Shown piece after piece: positions 8,135 through 10,076 of a stretch of 10,076 bases of DNA. This stretch comes from a candidate division SR1 bacterium. Lineage in GTDB: Bacteria; Patescibacteriota; Gracilibacteria; Absconditabacterales; Absconditicoccaceae. The DNA lies in the NCBI GenBank assembly GCA_025997135.1, contig BNUE01000039.1, positions 1 to 10,076 of the forward strand, written 5' to 3'. Position 1 is the first letter of the stretch, and every line of letters starts with the position of its first letter. Under the pieces are notes generated by a model that saw nothing but the letters and a program-made list of their open reading frames with translations, had not been told where the DNA came from and made no database searches. The translations under genes were made by a program, and so were the position numbers.

Positions 8135-8169
8135 GACCTGTTTACCCATAATAAATAGGTCTTTTTTTT
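8135..8169 (+). terminator. Rho-independent terminator after the orphan gene
   Basis: A ten-pair stem (8135-8144 with 8152-8161, including one G-U) encloses the 7-base loop CCCATAA and is followed by eight T residues (8162-8169). It lies 9 bases after the stop and just before the convergent transferase gene's stop. The opposite strand lacks a comparable T-run, so it acts mainly rightward. Confidence 0.85.
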
Positions 8170-8172
8170 AAA

Positions 8173-9534
8173 TTATCTCCCTTTAAATACTACTCCAAAT
8201 GTGGCAAAAATGACATATAAATCCATAATTAAAGACCAATTTTGAATATAATATAGATCGAGTCTAGCTTCCTGCTCAAAAGGTAGATTATCCCTACCAA
8301 AAACCTGTGCATAACCTGTAATTCATGGCTTGATGCTGAGGACTCTTTTCATCCGTGACTCATATTTTTCTACTTCATTTGGCAAATGAGGACGCGGTCA
8401 AACTAGCGACATACTTCAGACAAAAACCTGGAAAAGCTGAGGTAATTCGTCCAGTGAAGTCTTACGTAATATCTTTCAAATTTTTGTAATTCTGGGATCA
8501 TTTTCAATCTTTGGTAAAACTCAAGGTCTGACATTTTGATCTGATGATATTAAGTCTTGATATAGCTTGTCAGCTTTGGGATTTCAGCATCAGACACACA
8601 TATCAGCCTGCATCGTACGGAACTTATAAAATATAAACGGTACTCAGTTTTTTCAAATTCTTTTGGATTTATAAATTACAGGTCCAGAACTATCTATTTT
8701 GATCAAAAGAGCTATAATCAACATAAAAGGAAAAGAAAGCAGAATACCTATGATAGACCCAATAATATCACATAATCTCTTGACAATCAAAGATCGTCCG
8801 TCTAATTTAGAATGTTTGTATTCCATAGCGATTATATTATTGATTTTTTCAGGCGTATAAATCACATCTTCGAGGAAATATCACTCACTGATATGAAAAA
8901 ATCTCGCCGAGTGAAATCTAATTTTTTCAAAAACTACCTGTAAATGCTGTTTTTCAAATGTTCAGAGAGCCACAACTATCGCATAATTTGCAAAATCTAT
9001 CTCATGTATATCTTGTTGTTGAATAAACTCAGTTGGAAAAGAAAAATTTTGTTTGATAGTTATAATAATTTCTCAGTTATCGACTAATTGATTGGATATA
9101 ATCAGAATTTTTTTTCCTGTTTTCTTTTGCAACTGAAAATCAAAGAAAGCTCGTAATTGATCGAAAAGAAATAGTAGAGTATAAGCCAAAATTCACGATG
9201 TGATAATCACAAATCTAGATACTCATCGCAAAAATACAAATCATTGCCCAAAATATGAAATAAACGTAATACTAATAAATCGATAACTTCGCACTTTTGA
9301 CAGCAGTTTTATGTAGTTACTAGCCAGTGTATCCAGATTATATAGATGTTTTACCCATCATCGAGCTACAAATATAAACGCTGACAATACAGCAAATATC
9401 TTGAGTTCTTTCAAGTTAATAAAAGGGGTTTCTCGCATAAAATCATTATTTATCCTGAGCTTATAAGTCAGAAAAAAGATGAGAAGTATGATCCCAAAAT
9501 GAAAGAAAGGTCTGATAAAACGCAAGAATTTCAT
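8173..9534 (-). CDS. Polyprenyl glycosylphosphotransferase (initiating sugar transferase)
   Basis: A 453-residue protein from ATG 9534 to TAA 8173-8175. It would transfer a sugar-1-phosphate from a nucleotide sugar to undecaprenyl phosphate at the membrane, starting a surface glycan. Residues about 8-25, 44-59, 85-103 and 109-127 are hydrophobic helices, then comes a soluble stretch (130-245) corresponding to the variable domain of WbaP/WcaJ-type enzymes. The catalytic domain follows: VKRLCDIIGSIIGILLSFPF (251-270) is the membrane re-entrant helix, then [47 protein letters not shown] with the catalytic Asp362-Glu363, MSLVGPRPHLPNEV and IKPGITGYAQVFGRDN. The region MCVGCGNPKADKLYQDLI is a longer loop that I know from Patescibacterial versions. 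The sugar cannot be inferred. It follows the DHH gene by 3 bases. Confidence 0.92.
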
Positions 9535-9537
9535 AAA

Positions 9538-10076
9538 TTATCTTAATTTTCAGATAAAACTCTCCATATCTGCCTTCATATCCCCAGAAAAAGGAATTGT
9601 ACAGCCAGAAGCATTTATATGTCATCATCATCCAAATCTTTTAGCAATTTCACTGGTATCATATTTGCCTTTTCATCTGAGACTAATGCGAATGCCATCA
9701 TCTTTTTCTTTTCATAAAACAATCAATTCAGCGGTCTTGATGTCAACCATCAGATACAAGGCATAATCGGCACTATCACGATGAAGTCAGTATTTTTCTA
9801 GTTCTGATTGTTCATATCGAGAATAATAAATATCACCTGTATGCTGGACTCTACCCAGGATATGTTGCATAAATTCAATATCTTCATACGATTTACAGCG
9901 GAAAAGATTGTTGATAACCGATTGTTTATCTGCTCAAAGTTTTATAGCTCAGAGCGCATCCTCCATCAATCTAACAGTCTGATGTGCTTCATCGTGCCTA
10001 AAATTCCCACTATCACTTGTCATCCCCATATACAGAAAAGTAGCAATTCTATGGTCAAAAAGATCTTTTTCAGCTC
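9538..10076 (-). CDS. DHH-family phosphoesterase (NrnA-like), N-terminus outside window
   Basis: The C-terminal 178 residues, ending at TAA 9538-9540. The N-terminal DHH motif is beyond the window edge. FLYMGMTSDSGNFRH is the DHH motif with an aspartate metal ligand in the SDSGxF form. The DHHA1 domain follows: LHRDSADYALYLMVDIKTAELIV, IRISLRGKGKYDTSEIAKRF and GGGGHINASGCTIPF, the signature GGGGHxxASG used for substrate binding. This arrangement is typical of NrnA, which degrades short RNA oligomers and dephosphorylates pAp, but an isolated C-terminal half cannot exclude related DHH subfamilies. The GGGGH motif uses GGA followed by three consecutive TGA codons (9622-9630 region, minus strand). 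It ends 3 bases before the sugar transferase start, so the two are likely co-transcribed. Confidence 0.88.

Overview
The window reads sensibly only if TGA is translated as glycine (genetic code 25). Under the standard code almost every gene appears as a string of short fragments. With TGA = Gly, 13 coding regions of normal length appear, covering nearly all of the window. All 13 end in TAA or TAG (11 TAA, 2 TAG) and none in TGA. Recoded TGA falls on glycines that are invariant in their families: the Walker A loop of DnaB, the GHSLGG elbow of a class 3 lipase, and three consecutive glycines of the DHHA1 GGGGH motif. The code, AT-richness, tightly packed genes and Patescibacteria-like versions of several proteins point to Candidatus Absconditabacteria (SR1) or Gracilibacteria (BD1-5). 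The sequence does not separate these two.

Layout. 1-644 (+): C-terminal part of a type IV prepilin-like protein. 652-2631 (-): a probable four-gene operon, read ssb, lepB (signal peptidase I), a small heat-shock protein, ndk. 2632-2834: divergent promoter region. 2835-4079 (+): an M20-peptidase-fold protein in which every canonical metal-ligand position appears substituted. 4080-4240: dnaB leader with a promoter and three TGTTAA repeats. 4241-5593 (+): replicative helicase DnaB. 5675-7647 (+): a tightly linked cluster of a multi-pass membrane protein, a DUF3137-like membrane protein and a class 3 lipase-like hydrolase, behind its own promoter. 7697-8125 (+): an orphan 142-residue protein with its own promoter and a clear intrinsic terminator. 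8173-9534 (-): polyprenyl glycosylphosphotransferase (initiating sugar transferase). 9538-10076 (-): C-terminal part of an NrnA-like DHH phosphoesterase, 3 bases upstream of the transferase.

How the genes work together. Replication functions (SSB, DnaB), nucleotide balance (Ndk), RNA-fragment or pAp recycling (DHH) and surface functions (prepilin, signal peptidase, sugar transferase, lipase cluster) are mixed, as expected in a small compact genome. No CRISPR array, insertion sequence, prophage, tRNA or rRNA was seen. The least conventional content is the pseudo-M20 protein, the membrane/lipase cluster and the orphan gene at 7697. No intergenic stretch exceeds about 210 bases.
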